Below, one piece after another: positions 34,388 to 43,515 of a DNA stretch of 64,000 bases. This stretch comes from Limimaricola sp964022235 (GTDB taxonomy: Bacteria > Pseudomonadota > Alphaproteobacteria > Rhodobacterales > Rhodobacteraceae). Within the stretch, counting starts at the first letter, position 1. Each line of letters opens with the position of its first letter. The position numbers and the translations under genes were made by a program. Below the pieces are notes generated by a model. That model worked only from the letters and a program-made list of their open reading frames with translations. It had not been told where the DNA came from and searched no databases. The stretch lies in the NCBI RefSeq assembly GCF_964022235.1, contig NZ_CAXHZL010000012.1, positions 1 to 64,000 of the forward strand, given 5' to 3'.

Positions 34388-35253
34388 TACATCGTCTCCA
34401 GAACGGCTTCGAGCATATCGAATGTCTCGGCGTAGACGTCCCCGATGGTGCGATCGATCTCGGCTTGAGTGGACCTCGCGCCGATGTCGAACCGGTTACT
34501 CAAAGCGTCCCGGACACGGCCCTGTGTATAGTCTCTTGTTATCTGCTCGGCCTCCCGGAAGTCGGCATCCGAAGCCGAACCATGGAGCGCGTTGGTTCCG
34601 ATCTCGTTTAAGACCTTCGTCAAGATGCTGCGCGCAATCACATCGCACAAGAAGTCGTTCAGTTGATCGGCTGAGAGGTCGTCGAACGCGCCCGGATCAC
34701 TGTCTGCGAGATCCGCGATCGCTTCGAGCATGGCGTCTCTGGCGATAGATTCATCGATCGTCCCACCATCGGGACAGATCATGTCGGCCACAGCCTCGAG
34801 CACCTCGGCCGCTGGCCTACCGGCCAGATCTTGAAGATCGAAACGCGCGAGCGCTGCCTCGGCGCCTTCGGTCGCTACGGCGCTCGCGAGGGCGGCCACG
34901 CCCGAGGCCATCCGCGTCGACCCCGGCATCCGTCTCGCCGCGCCGGCCCCTCCGCCGGCCCCGCGGACATAGCCGCGCAACGCCCGACCAAGGGATTTGT
35001 CCCCGCCACCGTTTGTAAAACGGGTGAACTGTCCTCGCGGATATGCGAACCCGCCGGTCTGGGGCGGGAATGCAGGACCGGCTTCAGTCGCGCCATCTTC
35101 GGCCTCCTGCCCGTGGTGAGAGTTCTCGCCAGGGTCGACCTCCCCCGCTTGCACATCAGGGCCGTCGCCGCCGTCCATTCCGGCGTCAACGCCATCGACC
35201 CAGTCAGGGACAAGGCCCGAAGGCGGTCCGCCGTACGAACTCGATGTCCCCAT
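34387..35253 (-). CDS. qatB: QatB
   Basis: A 288-residue protein. The first 110 residues are rich in Gly, Pro and acidic residues (disordered), containing FTRFTNGGGDKSLGRALRGY, a block typical of QatB. The rest is helical, with VLNEIGTNALHGSAS and SILTKVLNE. No enzyme motif. It sits between qatA and qatC with one-base overlaps at both ends. Recognition rests mainly on operon position and the GGGDxxxLGxAL block. Confidence 0.85.
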   Translation of the reverse strand: MGTSSSYGGPPSGLVPDWVDGVDAGMDGGDGPDVQAGEVDPGENSHHGQEAEDGATEAGPAFPPQTGGFAYPRGQFTRFTNGGGDKSLGRALRGYVRGAGGGAGAARRMPGSTRMASGVAALASAVATEGAEAALARFDLQDLAGRPAAEVLEAVADMICPDGGTIDESIARDAMLEAIADLADSDPGAFDDLSADQLNDFLCDVIARSILTKVLNEIGTNALHGSASDADFREAEQITRDYTQGRVRDALSNRFDIGARSTQAEIDRTIGDVYAETFDMLEAVLETM

Positions 35254-37178
35254 CAGCGTCTATCCTTCCCTCCAGCTTTTCTGCCGCCTGCCGCGAGCTG
35301 CAGTGGTGTGTTGTCGGTGAGCTTGGCCCATTCCTGTTTGAGCACTTGAAACTCTTTTTTTGCACCGGCTTCCGTTAGCAGCTTATCCCACCCGGCAGCC
35401 GCCCACGGACCGAGCTGACCAGTGGGAAGTTCGGAGAGGAGGCGCACGGTCGGTGTCTGCAAGACTGGAGAGATCCGACACAATTCCATGAGGCCATCCA
35501 CGCCTGCGGGCTTCCTCCGGAGATCGGTCGAGGCACGGACTCTGGACGCCACGACGTCGAAAATCGGCTCAATCTCGCCGGGCGTGAGCTTGGCGATCTC
35601 GACTGCCGCAGCCCTGGCCCCCAGTGTGCTGCCGCAAAGCTTCTCGATCCAATCCTCCTTGAGGGCGAGCGCGGAGCCAGCGGTGAACAGCGCTTTGCGG
35701 TCGCGTGACACGAAGAGGTATGGACGAAGGTCCTCACCGGACAGCGCCGGCGTCATAGCGGCCCAACGCCGGACCCACTCGCCCTCGGCTGCCTCCTGGG
35801 CCGCAGGTGCCTCGTCAACCTTCAACGCGCTTTCCTTCGTGGGCGCCTTCGAAGGGGTGTTGTTCTTCTGGGCTTCGCTCAGGCTCGCCTCGAGTGCTTC
35901 GACAGTACGTGACGTGCCACTTACAGCTGCTTCGGCCTCGATGCGTTGGAAGAAATCGTCTTTGAATCGTTCGGCGAGCATGAGCTTGGCGAGGACAGCG
36001 GGGTTCACATCATCGCCGATCCCACGTGCCTCGGCGATCGCCAGACGAAGATTCAGGGTATTGAGGAACCGCTTTATCTGTCGCGGATTCCCATGGGCGC
36101 CTTCGGCGAGGGGCAACGCCAGCTGGTCTGCAAGGGCGAGTGCGTTCTCAATGTCTGGCGTTATCCGTCCAAGACCGCCCTCAATCACCCCTCGACTTAG
36201 CCCATGCCCGTCCCACGGGCGCCTCAGCGCCTTGCGCCCCGCATCAAGCAATTGTTCGAAATCCGTTGATCCCAGTGGGAACGATCTGCCGGCGACCAAG
36301 AGCGTGAGATAGATCTTGGTTTCAACATATCCCAGCGGCGGGAGCCGGAACGGGACTTGTATCAGTTTTTCGAGATAGTTTCGCGCATAGGTAGAAGGTC
36401 CGGTCGAGAGCGGCAGGTCAGGAAAGTGCGTTCGAACCGCATACTCGATCATGCCCTCGTCGGCGGCGATTACGAATGCGGCGCCTGGAACGAACAGAAA
36501 AAGTCGTATTGCCTCAAGTGTTTCGATCGCCGTGGCGGGCAAGCACCGGTCGAGATCGTCGACTACCACGACGAGCCTGTCGATGTCGGCAGCCTCCAAT
36601 AATTTCTCAAATTCCTGCCGGAACGCGTGTATATGCGCGGGCAGGGTGTCTGCGTTCGCCCCGTCCAGGCAATCGTTGACGCCCTTCACGAAGTTGGCCA
36701 CGTCTGCGACATTCATGTCAGGGCCGTCCGCAAGAAGCTTTTTGCCGGCGTTCATCAGTCCGCCGATCATGTCCGGTGACGGGATGCCGGTGAGCCCGGT
36801 CAGGGCAAGCCCACCGGCTTTTGACGCGACTTTCATCAAATCAACGCGTTTGAGGAGCCGCGTCGCAGCATCCTTCAGTTTAGTCGTCGTCGCACGGTCG
36901 CGCAGCAACTGCTCTACGATCGTTTCAATGACGACCGTCTTGGCATCTTCCAAGCCTTGAAACAGCCATCCGTTGAACCGGATCACGGACGTCCTATCAT
37001 CGTTCCGAAAAGCCTCTTCGAGCATGAGGAGGACACTCGACTTACCCGCGCCCCAGTCGCCATGAACACCGATTGTCAGCGGCTCGTCTCCAGCGTCCCG
37101 GATCACTCGCGCGACCGTCGCCGAGACCGCCTCAAAATAGATCATATCAGTCGCGGTCTCATTGTCCGGGATAATCAT
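35253..37178 (-). CDS. qatA: QatA, KAP-family P-loop NTPase
   Basis: A 641-residue ATPase and first gene of the operon. Walker A is GDWGAGKS (residues 40-47), Walker B VVVVDDLDRCLP near 206, followed by FVIAADEGMIEYAVRTHFP and PRQIKRFLNTLNLRLAIA, all hallmarks of KAP NTPases. No obvious transmembrane insertion in the Walker A-B interval. In QatABCD this is the ATPase subunit. The leader at 37179-37367 has a 7-bp inverted repeat GTTTAGG (37205-37211)/CCTAAAC (37240-37246) that could be regulatory. Confidence 0.9.
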   Translation of the reverse strand: MIIPDNETATDMIYFEAVSATVARVIRDAGDEPLTIGVHGDWGAGKSSVLLMLEEAFRNDDRTSVIRFNGWLFQGLEDAKTVVIETIVEQLLRDRATTTKLKDAATRLLKRVDLMKVASKAGGLALTGLTGIPSPDMIGGLMNAGKKLLADGPDMNVADVANFVKGVNDCLDGANADTLPAHIHAFRQEFEKLLEAADIDRLVVVVDDLDRCLPATAIETLEAIRLFLFVPGAAFVIAADEGMIEYAVRTHFPDLPLSTGPSTYARNYLEKLIQVPFRLPPLGYVETKIYLTLLVAGRSFPLGSTDFEQLLDAGRKALRRPWDGHGLSRGVIEGGLGRITPDIENALALADQLALPLAEGAHGNPRQIKRFLNTLNLRLAIAEARGIGDDVNPAVLAKLMLAERFKDDFFQRIEAEAAVSGTSRTVEALEASLSEAQKNNTPSKAPTKESALKVDEAPAAQEAAEGEWVRRWAAMTPALSGEDLRPYLFVSRDRKALFTAGSALALKEDWIEKLCGSTLGARAAAVEIAKLTPGEIEPIFDVVASRVRASTDLRRKPAGVDGLMELCRISPVLQTPTVRLLSELPTGQLGPWAAAGWDKLLTEAGAKKEFQVLKQEWAKLTDNTPLQLAAGGRKAGGKDRR

Positions 37179-37367
37179 TCAAATTCTCTTTGTCATTCTG
37201 AGTTGTTTAGGGGCGATTTGGGCGCCCGATACTAAAATTCCTAAACTGCCTTCGTTGTTGCAATCAGCGACCACCTCAAAGACAGGTTAAGTAGTTGCCC
37301 GCCGGCGCAGCGAATAGTCAATTGCCGTCTATTCGGCCAGGCCTCAGTGCCCGCACTTGGAGTCAAT

Positions 37368-38129
37368 TCAACTTCCACACTTTTCCTGAACGAGCCCATA
37401 AATAGCGTCGGCCTCGCCGGGAGGGAACGTAAGGCCATAGGATTCCGACACCCGGGTAAAGCGGAGAAGATACTGACAGTGGAAGCCCGCATCTTCCGGC
37501 ATCCATTCGAGCGGTCCTGATGCCCCCTTCTGCCGGTTCGCCGACGCCTCGACGGCGAACAGGTTCACCGGGTCGTTCGCGAACCGACGCCGCTTTTCCT
37601 CCGCCCATGTGTCGGCCCCATGGGCCCAAGCGTAGGCCAGCGGCACGAGGTGATCGACGTCGAGCGTCGCGGCGTCGAGATGGATCTGCCCTGAATACGG
37701 ATCGTTCCAGCGACCTCGCTCGACACGGCAGCCGTCGCCTGAGTAGCGGATCGGCCCGGTCGACAGCTCGGCCAGAAGCTCATGCCTGGTGTTCTGGCAG
37801 TCACCATCGTCATCGGCCCAGCCACCGAACAGGTCCCGGTCGTAGCTGCCGTTTCCAGCCGAGACGATGACGGCGTTGGCAGTGGGCTGGCTGAGAGCGG
37901 GTGCAGAGGACGCGAGCTCGCAGGCACCTTGGCCCTTCTTCGGGTGTCGTCCGCCAGCCTCGAGACAAGCCTGTATGGAGGGGAAGGGACGGAAGTTCTT
38001 CGTCCGCGCATAGTAGGCGCCGCCGGGGCAATGGCAGATCGCGGAGGTCGACATCTTCACCGGATCGGCAGCGCCGAGCGTGGGAATGGCTATAGCGCCG
38101 GAAATCGCGATCGCGCGGAGAAAACTCAT
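37368..38129 (-). CDS. Secreted HNH-family endonuclease
   Basis: About 253 residues. A signal peptide (MSFLRAIAISGAIAIPTLGA) is followed by a Cys-rich module with ICHCPGGAYYARTKNF, seen in exported excalibur-like or YbfM-type proteins, and a nuclease core with LDVDHLVPLAYAW and FANDPVNLFAVEASANRQKG (DH...N...N pattern of HNH/DUF1524). The start at 38129 is supported by AGAAGG upstream. Export means it acts outside the cytoplasm: nutrient DNA use, competition or a barrier to incoming DNA. It lies between qatABCD and an integrase. Confidence 0.82.
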   Translation of the reverse strand: MSFLRAIAISGAIAIPTLGAADPVKMSTSAICHCPGGAYYARTKNFRPFPSIQACLEAGGRHPKKGQGACELASSAPALSQPTANAVIVSAGNGSYDRDLFGGWADDDGDCQNTRHELLAELSTGPIRYSGDGCRVERGRWNDPYSGQIHLDAATLDVDHLVPLAYAWAHGADTWAEEKRRRFANDPVNLFAVEASANRQKGASGPLEWMPEDAGFHCQYLLRFTRVSESYGLTFPPGEADAIYGLVQEKCGS

Positions 38130-38324
38130 GCGGCACCTTCTCGAGAGCAGATGCGCCCATGTGCGCATAGCTCGCTCCAGTTGTGTAGGGGAAATTGTTG
38201 CGCTTCTTAGGGGTGAAGTAGGGTCGTGGAGTCAGGGCCAAACTGTCTTTGGCAGGCACCCAGTCCGGGAGCGGCGCGGCTGACCGTCTTCACGACAAGC
38301 GGCTCGGATAGAGCCAGCCTGTTG

Positions 38325-39653
38325 CTACTGAGTTGACCCGCTCTCAACGGGATTAGCGACCAGTGCCGAGAACCGGCTGCGGATCATCTCCTCCCGGTAT
38401 CGCTCGGCGAGATGCCCGTAGGTCGACGCGACCGTTCGCGTATCGGCATGACCGAGCTGTCGGGCCACGACCTCCAGCGGCACGCCGTGGCAGATGAGGT
38501 CGCTGGCATAGGTGTGCCGCAGACCATGAAAGACGAAGGTGGAGGGCAGGCCAGCCCGAGCAGCAGCGAGCCGAAAGGGTCCGGCATGCTGGCGCCGCCA
38601 AGCTCTCCCGGCTTCTGAGAGCAGAACATGATCCCGAGGGGCTTTTCCCACGCAGCATTTCTGAAAGAAGGCCATGCCTTCGTCCGGCAGGAAGACGAAA
38701 CGGGCAGGACTTCGCTTGAAGGCCGGAATGCGCAGGCCGTAAACCTGATAGGCGACGTCTTCCACGCGCAGCTGTCCCAACTCGCCGACGCGGCAGCCGG
38801 TGTAGAGAGCGGCCATCACGAGGCGACGCAGTGCCGGTGAGCACTCATCGAGCAGGTGCCGGCATTGAGGGCGGTCAAGGAAGTCCCGGCGGAGCGTGTG
38901 GTTCACCGGCAACCGTCGCAAGCAGCGCCACGTGCGCTCCGCATCCAGATGCCCGTTCTCCCAGGCAAGACGAAGCGCCATACGCAGGATCGTCACCAGG
39001 CTGTTGAAGGTGCGCTTGCGGCGTCGAAGATCCTCCGAGGTGAGATCGCACAGCCGCACCTTCGGCCGCTCGCGCTGGAAGCCGAACTTCGGGGGGCGCT
39101 CCAGAACACGATATGCCAGCCGCCGGAGATGATGAGGCGTGAGGGCGTCGACCGGCACGAACAGCAGCTCGTCCGTCAGGTGATGGTTGATGAGCGCCAG
39201 CGTGTTGTAGTGTCCGCCCGGCGAATGCGCGATCTTCGTCCAGGCGGTATAATCGGCGAGAGCATGGCCAACCGTGTAGAGATCCCCGATGGGGCAGAAG
39301 CTGACCCCTGTCATCCGCTCGGCGGGCCGGGCGGCATGCGCCTTGTCGGCGACATCAGGGGCAGTGAACCATGCTTCGGCGAGTCTCAACGCGACCCCAA
39401 AGCCCATAGCGCCCTGGCCCGCGTCCAAGGCAGGACCGAGAGCTTTCTGCTTGTAGAGTTTGTCCACTGACAGGTAGCGCGCCGTCCAGGTGCAGACTCC
39501 GGCATGGGGCCGGTAAATCCCCAGATGCCGGGAGGTGGCGATAGACCACCAGTAGGGCGTTTCCCGGAATGGCAGGGCCGCGATGGCCTGTTGAGCGGCG
39601 AAGGGGCACGTCCGCTCATGCATCGCATATGGCGGTGGCACCGGCGGCGTCAT
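38325..39653 (-). CDS. Tyrosine recombinase/integrase
   Basis: About 442 residues. The catalytic set is intact: Arg in YTGCRVGELGQLR, Lys in FKRSPARFVFL, HGLRHTYASDL, QLGHADTRTV and Tyr in STYGHL. The N-terminal region is longer than in small integrases. The ATG at 39653 has GGAGG 5 bp upstream. It probably moved the 28-40 kb defence block; the att sites cannot be seen in this window. 38169-38324 has no other gene. Confidence 0.9.
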   Translation of the reverse strand: MTPPVPPPYAMHERTCPFAAQQAIAALPFRETPYWWSIATSRHLGIYRPHAGVCTWTARYLSVDKLYKQKALGPALDAGQGAMGFGVALRLAEAWFTAPDVADKAHAARPAERMTGVSFCPIGDLYTVGHALADYTAWTKIAHSPGGHYNTLALINHHLTDELLFVPVDALTPHHLRRLAYRVLERPPKFGFQRERPKVRLCDLTSEDLRRRKRTFNSLVTILRMALRLAWENGHLDAERTWRCLRRLPVNHTLRRDFLDRPQCRHLLDECSPALRRLVMAALYTGCRVGELGQLRVEDVAYQVYGLRIPAFKRSPARFVFLPDEGMAFFQKCCVGKAPRDHVLLSEAGRAWRRQHAGPFRLAAARAGLPSTFVFHGLRHTYASDLICHGVPLEVVARQLGHADTRTVASTYGHLAERYREEMIRSRFSALVANPVESGSTQ

Positions 39654-39711
39654 GGCTCCCTCCATGCGACCGTTAACGGTTCGGTAACAGTTTGCTGCCA
39701 AACTGGAGGAC

Positions 39712-40143
39712 ATGGGAAGCGTCAGTTCATTCGAGCGATGGATCAGCAGGAGCGCCGTCGCCTACACCGAAGGGCGGGAAGTCCGATACGGCCTGTTCGG
39801 CCCGAAGGCGCTGACGCGGCTGGCAGGGCTTCCGCGCTTGCGGTGGATTCGACTGGAAGGCATCGCATCCCCACGGGCCTCGTATCGAAGCATCATGGCC
39901 CAAGAGGAGCGAGCGATCGCCATGATGTCGGATCTGCTGGATCTGCATGGCCGTCGAGTGTTCGATCATGAGATCATCCTGTCGCCCAAGTGCTGCGACC
40001 TGTTAATCCTGGTCAGCCGCGCACTGACCTCTCCCAACACGGATATAGAAAGCTGCGGCGACGTACAGGGTGATGTCGTCACGGTAGCGCAGGACGTGAC
40101 AATCCCTCGACGCGAAGGAGAGAACGTCGGATCATTGCGCTAA
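39712..40143 (+). CDS. Hypothetical protein
   Basis: A 143-residue protein with no motif I recognise. It is divergent from the integrase with a 58-bp gap and has GGAGG just before the ATG. The centre is mixed alpha/beta with CCDLLILVSRAL. It may be a regulator or cargo of the integrase element. Confidence 0.5.
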   Translation: MGSVSSFERWISRSAVAYTEGREVRYGLFGPKALTRLAGLPRLRWIRLEGIASPRASYRSIMAQEERAIAMMSDLLDLHGRRVFDHEIILSPKCCDLLILVSRALTSPNTDIESCGDVQGDVVTVAQDVTIPRREGENVGSLR

Positions 40144-40265
40144 CCCAGCAGGTTCCGTTCGATCACCTTTGATACTACCTTACGTTGAGATGGGTGGCGG
40201 CACGATTTTTGGATCAGACAGCAACGCAGCGCCCTCGTGCTCATAAACATACTGAAGCGGACGAT

Positions 40266-40616
40266 ATGACCCACCCCATCGACAAGCACGTCGGCAGTCG
40301 CATCCGCTACGGCCGCTGGATGAGAGGAACGACGCAGCACGATTTGGGGGATGCAGTCGGATGCAAGTTCCAGCAAATCCAGAAGTATGAAACGGGCGCG
40401 AACCGGGTTTCAGCCTCCCGGCTGTGGGACATCGCCAAGGCGCTCGGTGTGCCCATCACCTTTTTCTTCGAAGGTACGGAACAGCCGGGGTCGATGTTAT
40501 CAGCGTTCCCGGATCGCGGCGCGGCCGAATTGCTTCGAATTTGGATGTCCTTGTCGGATAGGCAAAAGCAGGCGCTGCTAAGCCTCGCGAAAAGCATGAC
40601 CGATATCGATGGATAG
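40266..40616 (+). CDS. XRE-family transcriptional regulator
   Basis: A 116-residue protein. The helix-turn-helix is VGSRIRYGRWMRGTTQHDLG and CKFQQIQKYETGANRVSA, the Cro/CI fold of the XRE family, with PITFFFEG after it as in many alphaproteobacterial XRE proteins. The ATG at 40266 fits the domain start; the open frame upstream to 40185 is likely non-coding. Located beside the integrase and may control it. Confidence 0.85.
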   Translation: MTHPIDKHVGSRIRYGRWMRGTTQHDLGDAVGCKFQQIQKYETGANRVSASRLWDIAKALGVPITFFFEGTEQPGSMLSAFPDRGAAELLRIWMSLSDRQKQALLSLAKSMTDIDG

Positions 40617-40676
40617 CCTTAGATATCTCATGGCCACTTCCCCAGGTATGCAGAACGAGTTCTTAGCGGCTGTGTC

Positions 40677-41021
40677 CTACTCAACCTTGGCAATGTCGCA
40701 GACCAGCGCGGTGGCCGGGGCGGCAGTGCGATTGTAGACCCCGCGCACCGTATCTTTTGTTTCGGGGAGAGGGTCGAGCGAGGCGGCATCGAGGCCGCGT
40801 TCACCCGAAGGCTGATCCCCAACCCGGCTGCCGTCGATGACGGTGACGATACCCAGACGGTCGACGTAATCGTGCTTGGTAATCTGACTGCCGGCGCCGA
40901 TCTCTACGACGCGAAACCGAAGGCTGTAGCCCGCAAGGCCAATGGTGGCCTCCATGGTCTGGGGAGACCGCTCGGCCAGCAGGTCGACCGTAAGGCTGGC
41001 ATGCTCGATCGAGCCTGACAT
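40677..41021 (-). CDS. Small cupin-like protein
   Basis: A 114-residue protein. YSLRFRVVEIGAGSQITKHD and LGIVTVIDG read like the two halves of a cupin barrel, but only one His of the usual metal site is present. The end TALVCDIAK fits the last strand. Codon use is normal for the window. Could be a degraded copy. The gap 41022-41245 has no gene. Confidence 0.5.
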   Translation of the reverse strand: MSGSIEHASLTVDLLAERSPQTMEATIGLAGYSLRFRVVEIGAGSQITKHDYVDRLGIVTVIDGSRVGDQPSGERGLDAASLDPLPETKDTVRGVYNRTAAPATALVCDIAKVE

Positions 41022-41245
41022 CTGCGCTAGGCCGGGTCCTTGGTAGCTGCGAGCAGACCCGTGCGTAGGCCAAGGACGAAGGTTGTACGGGGATGGCAGC
41101 GAAAACGCGACATGGGGGGCCGTTTGAGGTTGCTAGGTTTTGCCTTCGGCGATGCGAGAGCCGTTAATAGGAGGCAGGTCACCTACAAGCTCATGGTGCG
41201 AACATAGCCTGTGAGTGATGCCCATATTCGCTCAAAGCCAGTAGA

Positions 41246-42553
41246 TCACCGCTTCAGACGCATCGTCTCGTCGAGCATCTCGTCGACGGTGGTGACGATC
41301 TTGGCGTTGGACGAATAGGCCCGCTGGGTGCTGATCAGATCGGTCAGTTCCTGCGCGATCTCGACGTTCGAGCTCTCAAGCGCGCCGGCCGTCAGCGAGC
41401 CAGCCGATCCCGCACTGGCCTGGTTGAGGCTGAATTTGCCCGAGCTGCGCGACAGCGCATAGGCGTTGCCGTCGCCGGCCAAGAGCCCGTCGGGATTGGC
41501 GACCTCGGCCAGCGGAATGTTGTAAAGCGGCTTGCGGCTGCCGTTGTTGAACACGCCATAGACATCGCCCTTCTCGTCGATCTCGGTGCGCACCAGCACG
41601 CCGCTCTCGGCCCCGTCAGCACCGATCTTGAGCGCCGAGTAGTCGCCAGCGAACTGGGTCATGCCGGTGTGCTCGTCGGGCGCGCCGAGCTGCACCTCGA
41701 TCACCTGCGGCTCGGTGCCGTTGTCGACCGTCAGCGTTGCGGTGCCGGTGGCGGGATCGAAGGCGAAGGCCGCCGGAGCCGTGGCGGTGGAGGTGGCGGC
41801 CGAATAGGCCAGCGGTGCGCCGGCGAGCGGGCCGCTGTCGTGGAAATCGACCGTGATGTTGCCGTAACTCGCGCCATCGGAGCCAGACATCCTGAGCGTC
41901 CACTGGCTCGGCGTGGTGGTTGGCTGCCAAGAAAACTGCAGCCGCTCGGCCTCGCCCAGCGGGCTGTAGTATTCCGCAGAACTGAGGAAGGGCTCGCCCG
42001 CCTCGGCCAGCCCGGTCTGTTGGGCGGGGATGTTGCCGCTGACGGTCATCTGCTCAGTCGGCGAACCGGTCTGCGACAGGCTGCCCAGATTGACGGTCTT
42101 CAGATCGCCGAACTGGTTGCGGTCGATCACCCCTAAGGATCGCGTTTGATCATAGGGGAAGCCCGTGAGGTAGTAGCCTGCGGCGTTGCGCAGATCGCCG
42201 TTCTCGTCGGGCAGGAACGAGCCCGCGCGGGTCAGCATAAAGGCAGACTCGTCGGTCTCGTTGGGCTCCTTGGAAACCACGAAGAAGCCGCTACCGCCGA
42301 TCGCCAGATCGGTAGAGTTGCCCGTCGCACGTACTGCACCCCCGGTTTTTACATCAGCGCCTTGCGCCGCCCTCACGCCTGAGGGTGAAATGCCTGCACT
42401 GTCACTCAGCGTGCTGGTGGTGACCATCTGCACGAAGCTGCGCCGGTAGCCGTCGGTGTTGGCGTTGGCGATGTTCTCCGAGATCCGGCCGACGGCCGTG
42501 GAGTTGGCGCGCAGACCGCTGACGCCGGTCTGCATGGCGTAGGAAATGCTCAT
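41246..42553 (-). CDS. flgE: Flagellar hook protein FlgE (orphan)
   Basis: A 435-residue secreted axial protein. The N-terminus MSISYAMQTGVSGLRANSTA followed by ISENIANANTDGYRR is the conserved rod/hook start, the middle is variable hook domain, and the C-terminus VEIAQELTDLISTQRAYSSN closes the coiled pair. ATG at 42553 is preceded by AGAAG; a longer frame to 42703 is not supported. No other flagellar gene is nearby. A strong hairpin lies in the leader at 42581-42639. It may be a plasmid-borne spare hook gene or a relic. Confidence 0.9.
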   Translation of the reverse strand: MSISYAMQTGVSGLRANSTAVGRISENIANANTDGYRRSFVQMVTTSTLSDSAGISPSGVRAAQGADVKTGGAVRATGNSTDLAIGGSGFFVVSKEPNETDESAFMLTRAGSFLPDENGDLRNAAGYYLTGFPYDQTRSLGVIDRNQFGDLKTVNLGSLSQTGSPTEQMTVSGNIPAQQTGLAEAGEPFLSSAEYYSPLGEAERLQFSWQPTTTPSQWTLRMSGSDGASYGNITVDFHDSGPLAGAPLAYSAATSTATAPAAFAFDPATGTATLTVDNGTEPQVIEVQLGAPDEHTGMTQFAGDYSALKIGADGAESGVLVRTEIDEKGDVYGVFNNGSRKPLYNIPLAEVANPDGLLAGDGNAYALSRSSGKFSLNQASAGSAGSLTAGALESSNVEIAQELTDLISTQRAYSSNAKIVTTVDEMLDETMRLKR

Positions 42554-42580
42554 TATTCTTCTGCCTTCTCCTTCCGGTGC

Positions 42581-42639
42581 GTAGCGGCCTGACGCCTTCA
42601 ACATTCTAAAATGCTGAGGTGAGTGGGTCAGGCCGCTAC
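42581..42639 (-). promoter_or_regulatory. 13-bp stem hairpin in flgE leader
   Basis: GTAGCGGCCTGAC (42581-42593) and GTCAGGCCGCTAC (42627-42639) are perfectly complementary, with a 33-nt loop containing TCA-ATT-CTAA-AAT-TGA pairing. It begins about 28 bp upstream of the flgE ATG. Could be a translational control element, or a terminator of upstream transcription. Confidence 0.5.
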
Positions 42640-42894
42640 CCGGAGGTATAGTTTTCCTTTCCTTTCGAGAAGAACGAGAATTGTGGCTGAAATGTGTTCG
42701 CATCGATCACAATCCATCCACCCTGAGAACTGTCCGATTTCGCGCAAACGCCGCATAACTGCTTGAGTTGCAATAGAACAACAGATCTCATTAAGGGTAT
42801 GGGACATCGCGGCCTGCAGCCATGAGACGGGTCCTGCCCCCTGAAACGTGGTCCTCCCTGAAGTGAGCTTTCCAGCAAGTCGGAGGATGCAGGA

Positions 42895-43070
42895 ATGCGC
42901 GCGAAGAAGCATAAGCGGGAAGAGATCGTCGCTAAGCTCCGGCAGGTCGAGATCTTGGTGTACTCCAAGGCCGGACGGTGTCCGAAGCCGTGCACACCAT
43001 CGGCGTGACGCAGTTGACGTCTTACCGTTGGCGCAAGCACTTCGGCGGCTTAAATGTGAGCGATACTTGA
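42895..43070 (+). pseudogene. IS3-family OrfA fragment
   Basis: MRAKKHKREEIVAKLRQVEI at 42895, then a frameshift in GRTVSEAVHTIG and SYRWRKHFGGL, stopping at 43070. This is the N-terminal HTH of IS3-group (IS407-like) OrfA. The sequence at 42831-42860 (CTGCCCCCTGAAACGTGGTC) resembles the terminal repeat of that IS group. Only the left end remains. Confidence 0.7.
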
Positions 43071-43103
43071 ACCGCGACTCCGCGGCAGCTTCAGGGTAGG
43101 GCG

Positions 43104-43515
43104 CTCACGGCCTCTTCTCCAGCGTCTTGGCCCGGAACACCTTGGCGGGTGTCAGCTATCCGAGGCATTTGCGCGGCGTGGCGTTAAGCCGGTCGCAGAT
43201 CTCGCGAATGTCATGGTCCGAAAGTTTGCCGATATCGCGGTCTCTGGATAGCCAGCGGCGGGCGCAACGGTTGGTGTTCTCGACCGTGCCCATCTGCCAG
43301 GGCGCTGAGGGGGCGCAAAACCAGCTTCTCGCGCCGATCTCGGCTTGCAGGTGCTGCTACGAGACGAACTCGGTGCCGCGGTCGAAGGTGATCGATCGGC
43401 GCGCCGGCTGGGGCAGGGCGCGGATGGCCGCGATGACTTTGTCCATGACAGGCCGGGTCCGCTTGTCGGCGTTCTTCAGTAGCACGGTGAAGCGGCTGAC
43501 GCACTCCACGAGCGA
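43104..43515 (-). pseudogene. IS30-family transposase C-terminal fragment
   Basis: The minus strand reads RRSITFDRGTEFVS, then a stop, then SAPWQMGTVENTN, DHDIREICDRLNATPRKCLG and PAKVFRAK. These are consecutive blocks of the IS30 DDE domain. Internal stops make it inactive. Its upstream end joins in frame with the TRAP binding-protein gene. Confidence 0.75.
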
